Under the pieces are notes generated by a model. It worked only from the letters and a program-made list of their open reading frames with translations. It was not told the DNA's origin and searched no databases. Positions 1 through 10,822 of a stretch of 64,000 nucleotides of DNA are shown here, piece by piece; positions within the stretch are counted from its first letter, which is position 1, and each line of letters opens with the position of its first letter. Position numbers and translations under genes: made by a program. The stretch is from Charina bottae (taxonomy: Eukaryota; Chordata; Lepidosauria; Squamata; Charinaidae): NCBI GenBank assembly GCA_023362775.1, contig JALMGJ010000002.1, forward strand, positions 33,013,414 to 33,077,413. The letters are read 5' to 3'.

Positions 1-946
1 AAAATCAAAACAACATGTTTTTCAGATACAAGCAAACAAACCAGAAGCGGTTTCCACATAGAAACAAATCCAGTCACAGTGTTTTCTCTTATCAGTGCTG
101 TCAATTCTGCCATCTCCACCAATTCCAGTAATTTCACCATCTATTCTTCCACTGGGGGAATTTGTATATCCTTCAATCTTTGTGCATACAAAAGTCTTGC
201 TGCTGCCGTCATATACTGTAACAAAGTTCCATTTTTTTTCCAAGTTGTTGGTCCAGCAAGCCCAAAAGAGTTCTGGTTTCAATTATATATTCATTTTAAG
301 AATCTTTTGGGTTATAATACTTATTTGCTCCCAATATTTTTTAGCTTTCCCACAAGTCCAACAAGGCTGATAGAAATTGCCTTCCACTTGGGAGCTTTTC
401 CAACACACAACTCTATCATACCACAGTTAGGCATGCCACCCAAAGCTCAAGTCATGTCCCCCCAGTTCCAAGAATTTCTTATTCTTCCATTCCTTCCTCC
501 AAAGCAAACAACAAGAATCAAAATACGACTTCAAATCCAGTAATCCTAAAACCCCTCATTCTTTAGCATCTTGTAACAATTTATACTTGATTCCTGGTTT
601 CTTCCCTTGCCATATAAATTTAGATATACCTTTTTGCCATTGTTTAAAAGGTTTTTCCGTTGTCAAAATCACTATTGTCTGAAATGAAAACAACATCCTA
701 GGAAAAACATTCATCTTAATCACTGAAATACGTACCAAAAATGAAAATTGTATTTTATCCCACCTTGATAAATCATTTTTTATTCCATTCCAGTCCTTCA
801 CATAATTATTCTGAAACAACATACAATTCATATTTGACAATATAACTCCCAAATATCTAACCTTTTTTTTCAATTTTGAAACCAGTCTTACTCATCAACA
901 TTTCTTGACTTTGTACTGTCATATTTTTAACCAGCATCTTTGTTTC

Positions 947-947
<1 letters not shown>

Positions 948-985
<38 letters not shown>

Positions 986-990
986 TTTTA
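948..990. repeat. (TTTA)n microsatellite
   Basis: About ten tandem copies of a 4-bp TTTA/ATTT unit within the L1-C remnant. It may be the tail of a lost L2-like insertion, since L2 copies in this window end in similar runs. Confidence 0.9.
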
Positions 991-1301
991 AAAGCAGCTA
1001 ATGATCCAAAATCTTTCAGTTTCTTCATCAAGTACTCAATATCATTCAAGAGTTCTTGAAGAATCCTAAGTCATCAGCAAATACCCTCAATTTATAAACA
1101 TTTTTAACTTCAAACCCTTTAACATTTTATCTTGTATAATATCTCTATTTAACACTTCCAAAACTAAAATAAAAACTAAAGGGGACAGGGGACATCCCTG
1201 TCATGTTCCTTTCTGTATCTCACGTTGTTTAGTTAAATCACCATTAAGAATAATATGTGCTGGTTGAGGTGTACATATCCACATAATTCCTTGAAAAAAG
1301 T

Positions 1302-1520
1302 TTTTCAAGAGTGGGGGGTTGCCTCACTTCTGACGGTAGAATATTCCATAGTGCAGGGGCAAAGGCAGAGAAGGCTCTCTTCCTGGGCCCCACCAATCAA
1401 CATTCTTTTATGGACGGGGGTCGTAACTCCTCTGCCTGACCGGGTGGGACCTGGTCAATGTAATGGGGATGAGATGGTCCCTCAGGTAACCTGGACCCAT
1501 GCCATGTCAGGCTTTCTTTT
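1302..1520 (-). mobile_element. L2 LINE 3' fragment
   Basis: The plus strand matches, with divergence, the L2 ORF end at 37,128-37,335: both carry the order 'agaatattcca', 'gacggggtc'-like, 'ggtaacctgg.cccatgccatg'. It is therefore the C-terminal end of an L2 RT protein in minus orientation, inserted in L1-C between RT and endonuclease remnants. It is short and degraded. Confidence 0.75.
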
Positions 1521-1935
1521 TTAAATCATTGTTAACCCTAGCCTCTCATAACAACCTTGCTGGTGTCCCAAACACTCCTTAAGTCCATTCCTTTATCCAG
1601 GTAGATACCAAAAAATTCATTTAATCTCCCTTTATAATCCTCTACCGCATTTTCTCTTTGTAATATTGCTTCATTGAGTCTCCATCTAAATGCAGTAGGA
1701 TTTCTCTGAATTATTAATCTAACTGGGTTGTGGTCTGAAAAAGTCTTAGGCAAAATATCCACTTTACAAATCTTATTGGCCAAATTTTTGAAATCCATAT
1801 CATATCAATTCTTTAAAAAGGTTTATGTCTTTTGGAGTAAAATGTATATTCTCTCACCAATCCATTTTTTTTTTTTGTCTCCAGGATCCAGCAAAGCCAA
1901 ATTGTCAATCAAATCAAAAAAGGACTTTGGTAGTC

Positions 1936-2003
1936 TTATTTATTTATTTTACTTATTTATTGGATTTATCATCGTCCCAAGGGGGACTCTGGGCGGTTTA
2001 CAA
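1936..2003 (-). mobile_element. L2-type 3' tail fragment
   Basis: An ATTT-rich stretch followed by 'gggggactctgggcggttta', the same tail seen at 36,840-36,935. It splits the L1-C endonuclease reading frame right after GDWNGVVSPLID. About 70 bp. Confidence 0.7.
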
Positions 2004-2343
2004 CAGAAACAGTCTTCCTTGTTTAAGTTTAATTTCTTTGCTGAAGTATTGTCAATTAATGGAGAAACTACTCCATTCCAATCTCCCAATAAACACCAAT
2101 TTTGATAGGAAAAATGGGACAGTTCATCCATAAGATGTTCAAAAAGCTCCCTTTTATCATCATTTGGTACATATACAGTACTCCAACAATAATAGATTAA
2201 AGTCCTTGCAGTTCTACTTCAACTACCACAAATCTACCACGTTCATCAGAAAGCAAAAGCCATGGTTTCAGTTGTGCTTTAACATATAAAACAAGTCCAT
2301 TAGTCTTAATGTCTTTTTTTCTTATAAGAGTTTCCTGTAAGCA

Positions 2344-2672
2344 TAAAGGTAAAGGTCCCCCCTCCCGCATATTTGTGCAGTCGTGTCTGACTCTAGGAGC
2401 CGGTGCTCATCTCCGTTTGTTAGCCGAAGAGCCAGCATTGTCCGAAGATGCTTCCACAGTCAAGTGGCTGGCATGACGCACGTGGAATGCTGTTACCTAC
2501 CCACCAAAGTGGTACCTATTAATATACTTGCATTTGCATGCTTTCAAATTGCTAGGTTGGCAAGAGCTGGGGCTAGTGTGGGAGCTCACTCCGTCACACA
2601 GGGGTAGGGATTCGAACCTCCGAACTTGCGATCCTCCCATCGACAAGCCTGGCGTCTTACCCGCTGTATCAC
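2344..2672 (-). mobile_element. tRNA-derived SINE, copy 1
   Basis: The element begins with 'aaaggtaaaggtcccc' on the plus strand and contains 'gggattcgaacc', the complement of a Pol III B box (GGTTCGAATCC), followed by 'cgacaagcctggcgtctta'. This places its promoter head on the minus strand at the right end. A second copy at 56,470-56,712 shares the long stretch around 'cttgcatttgcatgctttca'. It is inserted in the L1-C endonuclease region. I call it a squamate tRNA-type SINE without naming the family. Confidence 0.75.
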
Positions 2673-3411
2673 GTGATAATTTAACTTTCTCAAATGATGA
2701 AAAATATTTATTTTTCAGGAGCATTATCTCCATTTATATTCCAAGTGAGATATTTACACACCATTTTCTAAGTAAACAAACCATCAAAGTCCTTAGATGT
2801 GGTTCCCATCTCCACATCCTGTACAGGATCCTCTGTTTATAGGCTTGTGAAGATTTTTCTTTATCATCCACTAAATCCTTCTCCAATTTTAACCCATATT
2901 TAGCAAGAAAATCTTTTCCTTTTGGAATTGAGTTTAATCTGAATCTTTGAATCGTTGCTGCGGATATGTAAAAATTACACCTTCCAATTTATCCCAGCGA
3001 AATATAATCTTGTTCTGCTTCAGAACATCTGTCAAGAAAGAATATTCTTTTCTCTTTTGCAGAATCCTGACAAGAATTTCTTTTAAAACAATTACTTCCA
3101 CCTTGCCAATTCTTAATCTTGTGTCAAAATTACTGTGCAAAACTTGATCTCTTGTTCTTTTCCTGGCAAAATGAACCAAAACATATTTTGGTTTATTATT
3201 TACTGCAGCATATCATGAGTTAATAGGAAAAACCTTATCCAATCCCTCATCCATTCTATCTTCTTCCCCTTCTAATAATTTTGCTAATGCTTGTGAAGAG
3301 CTTTCAATTACATTCTCATTCTTCTTTTCTGGGATTCCTCTCAGTCTCAAGCAGATTTCTTTTTCTCTAAGCTCAAGTAATGCAATTTTTGAAGAGAATA
3401 TTTGTAGCTCA

Positions 3412-4148
3412 GGGTTGAACTGTGGAGTCCTTGGTGCTGTCTGAGCCTTGTTGTTTTCTTGCAGACGTTTCATTGCCAGGCTAGGCAACATCTTCAGTGC
3501 AAAAAGTGAGTGGCGCTTGCTCTCTGTTTATATACCTTGGCTTGTCCTGCTTGTGTTGGTGGAGGTGTTGTTCTCTCCTTAGGAGTTCCTTGATTGGGCT
3601 GTTGTTTGCTACTTGGTTGATTGACTGAGTTAATAGTTCCTTGATTAGGGTATATTGTGCTGTTTGATTGTTCCTCTGGTGCTAATCCTGGTGTTAGTCT
3701 TTGCATATCTGGGTGATGATTGCTGGCAAGGAGGTGTTCTGCTCTTCTGGCTTTTCTATTGTCTCTTATGAATGGTATGTAAATGTTCTGTACCTCTATG
3801 TGTCTGTTGGTGGCTGCTTTGTCTGAGTGCCAAGCTTCCAGGAGTTCTCTAGCATTTTTGGATTTGGCTAGGTTTAAGATGCTCACAGTTTCCCAGTTGA
3901 AAATATAGTTGAGTCTGTCCACGTGTTGTGAGATTAAGGAGTTTTCATAGTATCTTCTGACCGCTAGTTGGTGTTCATGGATGCGTTCTGCTACTCTTCT
4001 GCTGCTAGTCCTACATAGTGGCTGCTACGGTCCTTACACTGCATGTTGTAGATAACTCCTGCTTTTTCTTCTTGGGCTACTGTGTCTTTTGGGTTACTGA
4101 CAATGATCTGAAGGGTTTTGGTTGGTTTATGTTCTACGGTGATGCCAT
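3412..4148 (-). mobile_element. Penelope-like element (PLE) fragment with GIY-YIG endonuclease
   Basis: Minus-strand frames at 4,148-3,991 and 3,922-3,494 encode the end of a PLE protein. Motif GVIYNMQC...SHYVG is the GIY-YIG-type catalytic start, and it is followed by NWETVSILNLAKSK and LLEAWHSDKAATNRHIEV. The two frames are separated by a frameshift. The 3' part ends near 3,412 with 'tgccaggctaggcaacatc', mirrored by the PLE copy at 62,046-62,455. The RT half is missing. Gypsy-A is inserted at the 5' edge of this fragment. Known family features: PLEs pair an RT with a GIY-YIG nuclease. Confidence 0.85.
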
Positions 4149-4489
4149 TGTAAGGCACTCCATCCGATATCTGTAATCTCCCTACTCTAGAGTAACTCAC
4201 AGACGCATGAGTTCTTAGAAGTAGGATAGTTTATTACAGGATACAGAAGCTAGCACGAACAAAGACTGGAATGGCGATTCTGGGAACAAACAGCATATTT
4301 AAACCTTTCCCTCCCCCAGGGTCCTTTGCTGCTGACACGTGTGGTCAGGTCTCCCTGGTTGCTCTGGCAACCGCCTCCCAGATGTGTATTCCCGTGCGTC
4401 GGGTGGATGTCAGCTTCGCACCACTTCCAGTCTTCTGAGGGGCCCTTTGTCTGCCTGCCCTTTTGGCAGAGATCGGATGATCTCTGACA
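4149..4489 (-). repeat. Gypsy-A 3' LTR
   Basis: Direct repeat of 10,477-10,817, starting TGTAAGGCACTCC and ending TCTCTGACA on the plus strand. A polyadenylation hexamer (AATAAA on the minus strand) is at 4,230-4,235. Confidence 0.96.
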
Positions 4490-4502
4490 TGCTCCCGCCC
4501 CA
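4490..4502 (-). promoter_or_regulatory. Gypsy-A polypurine tract
   Basis: Read on the minus strand the sequence immediately upstream of the 3' LTR is GGGGCGGGAGCA, purine-rich and in the position where plus-strand DNA synthesis is primed in LTR elements. Confidence 0.6.
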
Positions 4503-4520
4503 AAACTCACCCCCCCCGGT

Positions 4521-7447
4521 TCAGTGGGGTTTGTCTGGGAATTCTTTATGGAACTTCTTTACTAATTTAGGGGCGTGTGTGTGTTTGGCGCTGACCCATT
4601 CCTTGTCTCCAATTGGTAGGTGTTGCCACTTCACTAGGTACTGTAGCTGCCCCTTGTGTCGTCTGGAGTCCAGAATTCTATCAATCTCGAAATGTGGTTC
4701 GCCCTCCACCAACAATGGGGGGGGGGGTTCCTCTGGTTCAGGGTGCCAGTGTTGTGAACTGTGGTGTTGTTTCAACAAACTGATGTGGAACACAGGATGC
4801 ACCTTTCTTAGCGCTTTTGGCAATTGTAATTTTGCCGCTACTGGGTTGATGACCTCAATGATTGGGAATGGACCTATGAATTTTGGCGCCAATTTCCGTG
4901 CTGGTTGTGTTGTCCGCAGATTTTTTGTTGACAAATACACCTTGTCTCCTACTCTTAATTCCCATTCTTCCCCCCTCTTACGGTCCGCATATTTTTTGTA
5001 ACTAGCTTTGGCTTCCTTCAATGTTTGCACCATGACTGGCCAATTGCTGCTTAGTTTCTCTATCCATTCATCCGCTTTTAGGGGTTGTGGCAATTCCGTG
5101 TTGTGTGACATGGCCAGTTCGGGGATAGTTACAAAGTCCTGCCCTGTGGCGACTTTGAATGGTGAAAACCCCGTGCTTTGATGTACCGCGTTATTGTAAG
5201 CAACCTCTGCGAACGGCAACAGTTCCGCCCAATCATTCTGTTGGTAGTTAGTGTAACATCTAAGGTACTGCTCCAGTGTAGCGTTCAAACGTTCGCTCGC
5301 ACCATCCGTGCAAGGATGGAACGCACTACTGAGCCCCTGTGCCGCTCCAATTAACTTCAAAAAAGCCCGCCAAAAGTTGGAAGTAAACGTGCTGCCGCGA
5401 TCGCTGATTATGCGTTCCGGCGTTCCGTGGGCTCTATAGATGTGTTGTATGAACAGTCTAGCTAGTTTTTGGGCATTCGGTATTCCTTTGCATGCAATGA
5501 AGTGTGCCTGCTTGGAGAATAGATCAGTGACTACCCAAATTGCCGTGTTCTTTTTGCTCACCGGCAAATCTACTATGAAGTCCATGGCAATTTGCTTCCA
5601 TGGCTGTGAGGGGTTTGCTACTTCCTGCAGCTTCCCTGTAGGTTTCCCAATTTTCCTTTTGGCCATTGCACACACTGGGCATGAGCGCACATAGTCTTTA
5701 ACATCAGTGCGCAAGGATGGCCACCAAAATTTGCGTCGGATTAAGTGTAGCGTTTTTACGAAGCCAAAATGCCCTGCCGTTTTGTGATCATGATGCATGG
5801 TTAAGACCTTTTGCCTTAAGGGCTCAGGGACATAAGCTTTGTTGTCCTTCCACCCCACTCCATCCTTCTCCACTAGGTTCTGTTTGTTCTCTCCCCACCA
5901 GGTGTCCATTACTGTTGCCACCCGCAGCTCGGCTGTCCACGGGTCGCTTTCAGCCGCACGCTTCGCGGTGCTGCGGGTGATTGCCATGTTGCCCTCCCCC
6001 CTCCCGTCTGTTATTGCTGAGTTCTGTGCCTCCACTGGCTGGGAGGGGATGAGGGATTCGATGACCTCTTCCATTTTGCTCTTATGTTGCGGCAAGCGTG
6101 ATAACGCGTCTGCCAAATAGTTTTTTCCCCCAGGAAAATACTTCAACGTGAAGTTGAATCTGCTAAAAAAATCTGCCCACCTGAGGTGCTTAGGGTTCAA
6201 CTTCCTGGGTGATTTGAGAGCTTCCAAATTTTTATGGTCCGTCCACACTTGGAACGGCTCTGCTGTGCCTTCTAAGAGATGTCGCCACGTGCTTAGGGCA
6301 TGTTTGACAGCGAAAGCCTCTTTTTCCCAAATATGCCATCTTTTCTCCGTTAGGTTAAACTTTCGGGAAATGTACGCACATGGCCTTAATTTCCCCGTGT
6401 CATCCTCCTGCAAGAGTATGGCCCCCACTGCACTAATAGATGCATCTGTGTGTATCACAAATGGTTTGTCAGCTTCTGGGTGCTTGAGTATGGGTTCTTT
6501 TGTGAACATTTCTTTTAGGCTATCAAACGCAGCCTGGCATTCCTGCGTCCACACAAGTTTCGTGCTCGGTGATGGGGCTTTCGCGTTTGCTCCCTTGCCT
6601 TTTGTCTTTAATAGGTCAGTCAGGGGCAGTGCGATTTGCGCGAAATTCTGAATAAATTGCCTATAGAACCCGGCAAAACCGAGGAACGCTTGCAGCTGTC
6701 TGCGAGTGCGGGGGGGCTGCCAGCCCAAGACCGCTTTGACTTTCTCAGGATCCATCTCGATGCCCTCATGCGAAATGCGATACCCCAAGAAGTCTAGTTG
6801 TTCCCTGTGAAATTCACATTTCTCAAGTTTTACATAAAGCTTAGACTCGAGTAATTTCTCAAGCACCCTCTTAACCAACTCCATGTGTTCCTCCAGATTT
6901 TCAGAAAAAATCAGTATGTCATCCAAATATACAATTACCCCTTTGTACAGAAATTCATACAATACTTCGTTTATGAACCTCATGAAGATTCCCGGTCCCC
7001 CCGCAATCCCAAACGGGAGCACCCTGTATTGGAAGGAACCCAATGGGCAATTGAATGCAGTTTTCCATTCGTCCCCCTCCCTTATGCGAACACGATAGTA
7101 AGCTTCCCTAACATCTAGTTTTGTGAAAATTTTCCCCTTAGATAGCTGAGCTAACATGTCTTTCAGCAACGGGAGAGGGTACTGTCTCGTAACCGAAATT
7201 GCATTAAGACCCTGTAGTCAGTGCAAAGCCGGAGGGACCCGTCTTTTTTCTTCCTGAACAATACCGGGGCTGCAAGGGGGGAGTTGGCTGGCTCAATGAA
7301 CCCCCATGCCAAATTTTTATCTATGAATTTGCGCAATTCTTGCAGTTCTTTTTGCGTCATGGCATACATCTTGGGCTTGGGAAACGGTGCCCCTGGGATG
7401 AGGTCAATGGTTGCGTCTGACTGCCTATTGGGGGGGTTCTTGCTCAC
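4521..7447 (-). pseudogene. pol: Gypsy-A pol: RT, RNase H, integrase, chromodomain (frameshifted)
   Basis: The 7,447-7,210 part carries the RT start (KKKDGSLRLCTDYR). A missing base in the G run near 7,211-7,214 then shifts the frame, and reading resumes to 4,521. The main 880-codon frame shows RT with YLDDILIF, RNase H with FVIHTDAS and LADALSRLP, the integrase zinc-binding region (HHDHKTAGHFGF... CPVCAMAK), and the integrase core (MDFIVDLPV, then ISDRGSTFTSNFW, then a glutamate in GASERLN). It ends with a chromodomain (HFEIDRILDSRRHKGQLQYLVKWQHLP). The protein would copy the element RNA and insert the cDNA; chromodomains of this type direct integration to marked chromatin. Only the frameshifts break it; the catalytic residues seen are present. 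Confidence 0.93.
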
Positions 7448-8036
7448 ATTCCTTCTTATCGAATATCTCTGCTACCGGGAGGTATTTCTCCGGAATTGTG
7501 CTTGTGAGTGTGCCACCCCCTTGGTCCTGCTCCCCCTCCTCAATTTCCATCCCCGTTGCCCCCAGCTCAATGCCGCTAGGTGTGCTCTCATTGTCCATCT
7601 CGTGATAAGTCCCATCCGTAAAGTCCAAATCTCCTGAGACCCAATCCACCTTGGGGTTTCTTGCCCTCAACCATTTCAGTCCTAACACAATGGGTCGTGT
7701 TGCAATGGGAGCCACTAGGAACCGCAAAGTCTCTACATGAGTCCCCAAAGTCATTTGCAGTCCTTCAGTGTAGAACTCCACTGGCCCCCCCTTCAGTTCC
7801 GATCCGTCCAATTGGCAAAATGTGATGGGCGTTTTGAGCTTAAACAGGTCCAGTCCCATCTTTTCAGCTACGTTTGGGTGCATTAAGTTTCTAGAGCAAC
7901 CTGAGTCTAGCATTGCAACCCCCACATACTTTTTCCTCCCACCCAAAGTCCTCAACTGTACCTTTAGGTGCATTGTTGGGGTGTTGCGACTACTTCCTTT
8001 GCGCCCCTTTGTGGAGGTCTGTCCTGTGGCGCTCAT
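7425..8036 (-). pseudogene. Gypsy-A pol N-terminus: aspartic protease
   Basis: A minus-strand frame of 203 codons with the retropepsin-like motif LDSGCSRNLMHP near residues 44-56 and the second conserved block FLVAPIATRPIVLGLKWL near 105-122. It ends prematurely in a run of seven C/G (about 7,430-7,436): with six bases the frame would run on into QSDATIDL of the RT frame, so a 1-base homopolymer insertion is inferred. The protease would cut the Gag and Pol chains. Gypsy-B has the same protein at 48,209 onward without this break. Confidence 0.88.
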
Positions 8037-8037
8037 A

Positions 8038-9817
8038 AGAACAGACCTGGCTCGTTTCCCGCCGTCTGGATTTCAAAGTCAGAGTCATCGCTGTCTTCTT
8101 CTAGGCCCGGATTCTGCCATGGGTTCACGGTTGTTGCAGCCGCTCCTTTTCCCTTGATGTGTGTTGTTTTGAGGGTACATCTGTCAGCTGCCTTTTTCGC
8201 CGGAGGTTTTTCCTTAACGCTTGTTTTCCCCTGAGGGCAAGCGCTAATTCAGTGTCCCTCCTTCCCGCAGCGGAAGCACAGTCCCTCTCTTGCCCGACGG
8301 TCCTTCTCCTCTTCCCAATTCCGCTGTTTCACGTTCGAGCGGGGCTGGTTAATGAAAGTCCCCTCGTTCCTCTGCCTGGATTGTACGTTTCTGATACTTT
8401 GTAACTGTAGTCTGTTACTCTCAATTTTCCCAGCTAATTGGATCCACCCCTCTAAAGTTTCAGGGTCATCTCTATCTAAAGCCTTTTCCAGTAAGTCCTG
8501 TTTTAGGCCATATTGAAAGTGTTCTATCTTTATCGATTCTGGCCAGTCCGGCAGATAGGATAATAATCTTTTAAAGTCCATAGCATATTCAGCTACTGTC
8601 CTAGTTCCCTGCCTTAAGTTCCGGAGTCGGGCCCTAGCTGAGACTTTGGTCAGCGTATCTTCAAACCGTTTCCGGAGGGCATACATGAACTCTTGGAAGT
8701 CCCTTAGTTCCCTAGCCCTCCTGTCATGAAGTGTTACCAGCCAGTCCCCTGCCTCACCTTCCAGAAAACTGGAGACATATCTAATTTTGCTCTCTTCCGT
8801 TCGGAAGGTGTATTCGAATTCGCTCATGAACCCTTGTACGTGAGTCAAGAAGCATGCTAAATTCTTGGGGTTGCCGTTGAATTTCGTTTTTAGTTCACCC
8901 ATTCCAAATGGTGTATGTGCCCCCCCTGGGGTCACGAACTGGTTGTATGACGGGGTCCTGGGTGCTCTGTTGTAGGGGTAAAATTCCTCCTCTTCACTTT
9001 CGATGTCTCCCTCTCCCTCGGGTGGCCCCAGGTTCAATTCCCGCCCTTTGGGTTTATCTACATTGTCCATTACTTTCCTAAAGGCAGCGCCCAATGAGTC
9101 CATTTTATTCATCAACATTCCTATATTTAACTGCACATTGGACATCTGTTCCTCCAACCTTACGATGCGCTGGGTTGGGGTGACCTTCTTCTGGTTTCCT
9201 TTTGCCCCTTTCTCTGCTAGCCCTTTGCCTACAGCTACGGACCATCCCTCTAGCTCTGGTTCGGTGCTGCTTTTCTGAATAGGGGTATTGGTTACCTCGA
9301 TATGCTTTTCTTTGCTCTGCGCTTTTCTGCTCTCCATCCTCTGGTTGCCTGCGGAGCTGGGTCCCGCTTCTTCTTCGTAGGTTCCTGCCACCTCTGCCAG
9401 TTCCATTGCTTGCCGGTATCCTCTGCCCACTTGCAGCTTGGGGGCGCTGGTCGCTGCCGCCGCTTTTCCGCCACGTGGTCTCTGCCTCGTCTGCCGCCAC
9501 GTGGGATGCGCTGCCCGCTTGCCCGCTGCTGAGCTCGCAGCCTCTCCACTGCTTGTGCCCGCCGGCCTCCGCTGCCATCGTCGGGTTCCGCTGCCGCTCC
9601 TCCGCCGCCACTCAGCTGCCTGGGAAAGCCGGGGAAGCCGGACTCCGCCTCTGCCGCCGCTCCCACCGCTCAGCCGAGGGACCGCCGCCTCTCGCTGTCT
9701 GGCGCGCTGCCGCAGCTCCTCTGCTGCGAAATCCGGTTCCTGCTTCTGCCGCTGCTCCCGCCGCTCAGCTGAGGGATCGCCGCCTCTCAGCTGTTTGGCG
9801 CGCTGCTGCTGCTCCAC
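8038..9817 (-). pseudogene. gag: Gypsy-A gag with nonsense codon in the zinc knuckle
   Basis: The 522-codon frame 9,817-8,249 encodes a low-complexity Arg/Ala-rich N-terminus, a coiled-coil-like stretch (LEEQMSNVQLNIGMLMNKM) and the capsid-type Gag domain (NPKNLACFLTHVQGFMSEFE... FLEGEAGDWLV). It reaches a CCHC nucleic-acid-binding knuckle, CFRCGKEGH, where TGA interrupts. In the same frame the next residues are ISACPQGK, so the knuckle is completed after the stop, and reading stays open to about 8,038. Gypsy-B has an arginine codon at this place (GHRISNC). The likely true start is the Met in MELAEVAGTYEEE rather than the GC-rich upstream part, which is leader repeat sequence. Confidence 0.88.
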
Positions 9818-10095
9818 CGGGGAAATCCGGTTCCTGCTTCTGCTGCTGCTCCCGCCGCTCAGCTGAGGGATCGCCGCCTCTCAGCTGTTTGGCGCGCTGC
9901 TGCTGCTGCTCCGCCGCTGGGGAAATCCGGTTTCTGCTTCTGCCGCTGCTCCCGCCGCTCAGCTGAGGGATCGCCGCCTCTCAGCTGTTTGGCGCGCCGC
10001 TGCTGCTCCGCCGGGGAAATCCGGTTCCTGCCTCTGCCGCCGCTCCCGCCGCTCAGCTGAGGGATCGCCGCCTCTCAGCTGTTTGGCGCGAGCTG
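9750..10095. repeat. Tandem repeat of about 95 bp in the Gypsy-A leader
   Basis: The block 'cgctcagctgagggatcgc' plus 'cgcctctcagctgtttggcg' recurs near 9,762, 9,855, 9,955 and 10,048, with GC-rich spacer 'gaaatccggttcctgc...' between copies. Further degenerate units reach about 10,330. The array lies between the 5' LTR and gag and makes the leader unusually GC-rich compared with the AT-rich flanks. Confidence 0.9.
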
Positions 10096-10476
10096 CTTGG
10101 GCCGCCGGTGTCCGCCGCTGCGCTCCTGCCACCGCTCAGCTGTTCCGGATCACCGCCTCTCAGCTGATTAGCGCGCCAGCCTCTGCTGCTGCTGGGAAAG
10201 CCGGTTCCTCACTCGCCTGGTCCCAGCCGATTAGCGCGCCAGTTTCTGCCGCTGCTGGGGAAAGCCGCCTCCTGCTTCTTCGCTGCTGCCAGGGATCCCC
10301 GCCTCTCAGCTGTTTGCGCTGCCGGGGAAGCCGGTTCCTCGCTCGTCTCACCTGGTCTCCTTCCGAAAAAATTTTTTCCCCAGGTCTCTGCCCCGTGGGT
10401 GTAGAAGCCGGTCTCGACCGTGAGCTGTTGGTTTCGCTCCCGGGAAAACCGGTTGGTTTTTTCATTCCAGTCTTTA

Positions 10477-10817
10477 TGTAAGGCACTCCATCCGATATCT
10501 GTAATCTCCCTACTCTAGAGTAACTCACAGATGCATGAGTTCTTAGAAGTAGGATAGTTTATTACAGGATACAGAAGCTAGCACGAACAAAGACTGGAAT
10601 GGCGATTCTGGGAACAAACAGCATATTTAAACCTTTCCCTCCCCCAGGGTCCTTTGCTGCTGACACGTGTGGTAAGGTCTCCCTGGTTGCTCCGGCAACC
10701 GCCTCCCAGATGTGTATTCCCATGTGTCGGGTGGATGTCAGCTTCGCACCACTTCCAGTCTTCTGAGGGGCCCTTTGTCTGTCTGCCCTTTTGGCAGAGA
10801 TCGGATGATCTCTGACA
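10477..10817 (-). repeat. Gypsy-A 5' LTR
   Basis: Pairs with 4,149-4,489. Read on the minus strand it carries a TATA-like TTTAAATA (10,624-10,631), then AATAAA (10,558-10,563), the expected U3-to-R/U5 order for a Pol II promoter and RNA end signal. Confidence 0.96.
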
Positions 10818-10822
10818 GCCAT

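Larger units (their letters stand above)
1..3412 (-). mobile_element. L1-C: degraded L1 LINE, antisense, running off the left edge
   Basis: Minus-strand translations give an L1 in order from right to left. ORF1 RNA-binding protein pieces lie at about 3,410-2,860 (motif CLRLRGIPEKK, then FRWDKLEGV). The ORF2 endonuclease lies at about 2,790-1,538 (LLGDWNGVVSP; FSDHNPV). An RT remnant lies at about 1,290-1,020, and the thumb/C-terminal region at 873-556 (FIWQGKKPGIKYKLLQDAKE) and 282-22. Many frameshifts are present and the N-terminal part of RT is missing between the endonuclease and RT remnants. The copy is interrupted by an L2 fragment, an L2 tail and a SINE, so it is older than these. Its right edge is a PLE. 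The family is certain; exact ends are not. Confidence 0.88.
4149..10817 (-). mobile_element. Gypsy-A: complete chromodomain Ty3/Gypsy LTR retrotransposon (6,669 bp)
   Basis: Two direct 341-bp LTRs (4,149-4,489 and 10,477-10,817), each TG...CA on the plus strand, enclose gag and pol read on the minus strand. The 5-bp target duplication GCCAT sits at 4,144-4,148 and 10,818-10,822. By hand count the LTRs differ at 6 of 341 sites (about 1.8%), so insertion was fairly recent. The pol order protease-RT-RNase H-integrase-chromodomain identifies a chromovirus-type Gypsy, the broad group that includes fish sushi-ichi. Three coding lesions are visible: one nonsense change in the gag zinc knuckle and two 1-bp shifts in pol. 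The copy is therefore structurally whole but not coding-competent as read. Confidence 0.96.

Noticed and set aside
4339..5001. Open frames on the plus strand through Gypsy-A and its leader (also 9,406-9,966)
   Set aside because: They are antisense to pol and gag, and the GC-rich leader creates long open frames by composition.
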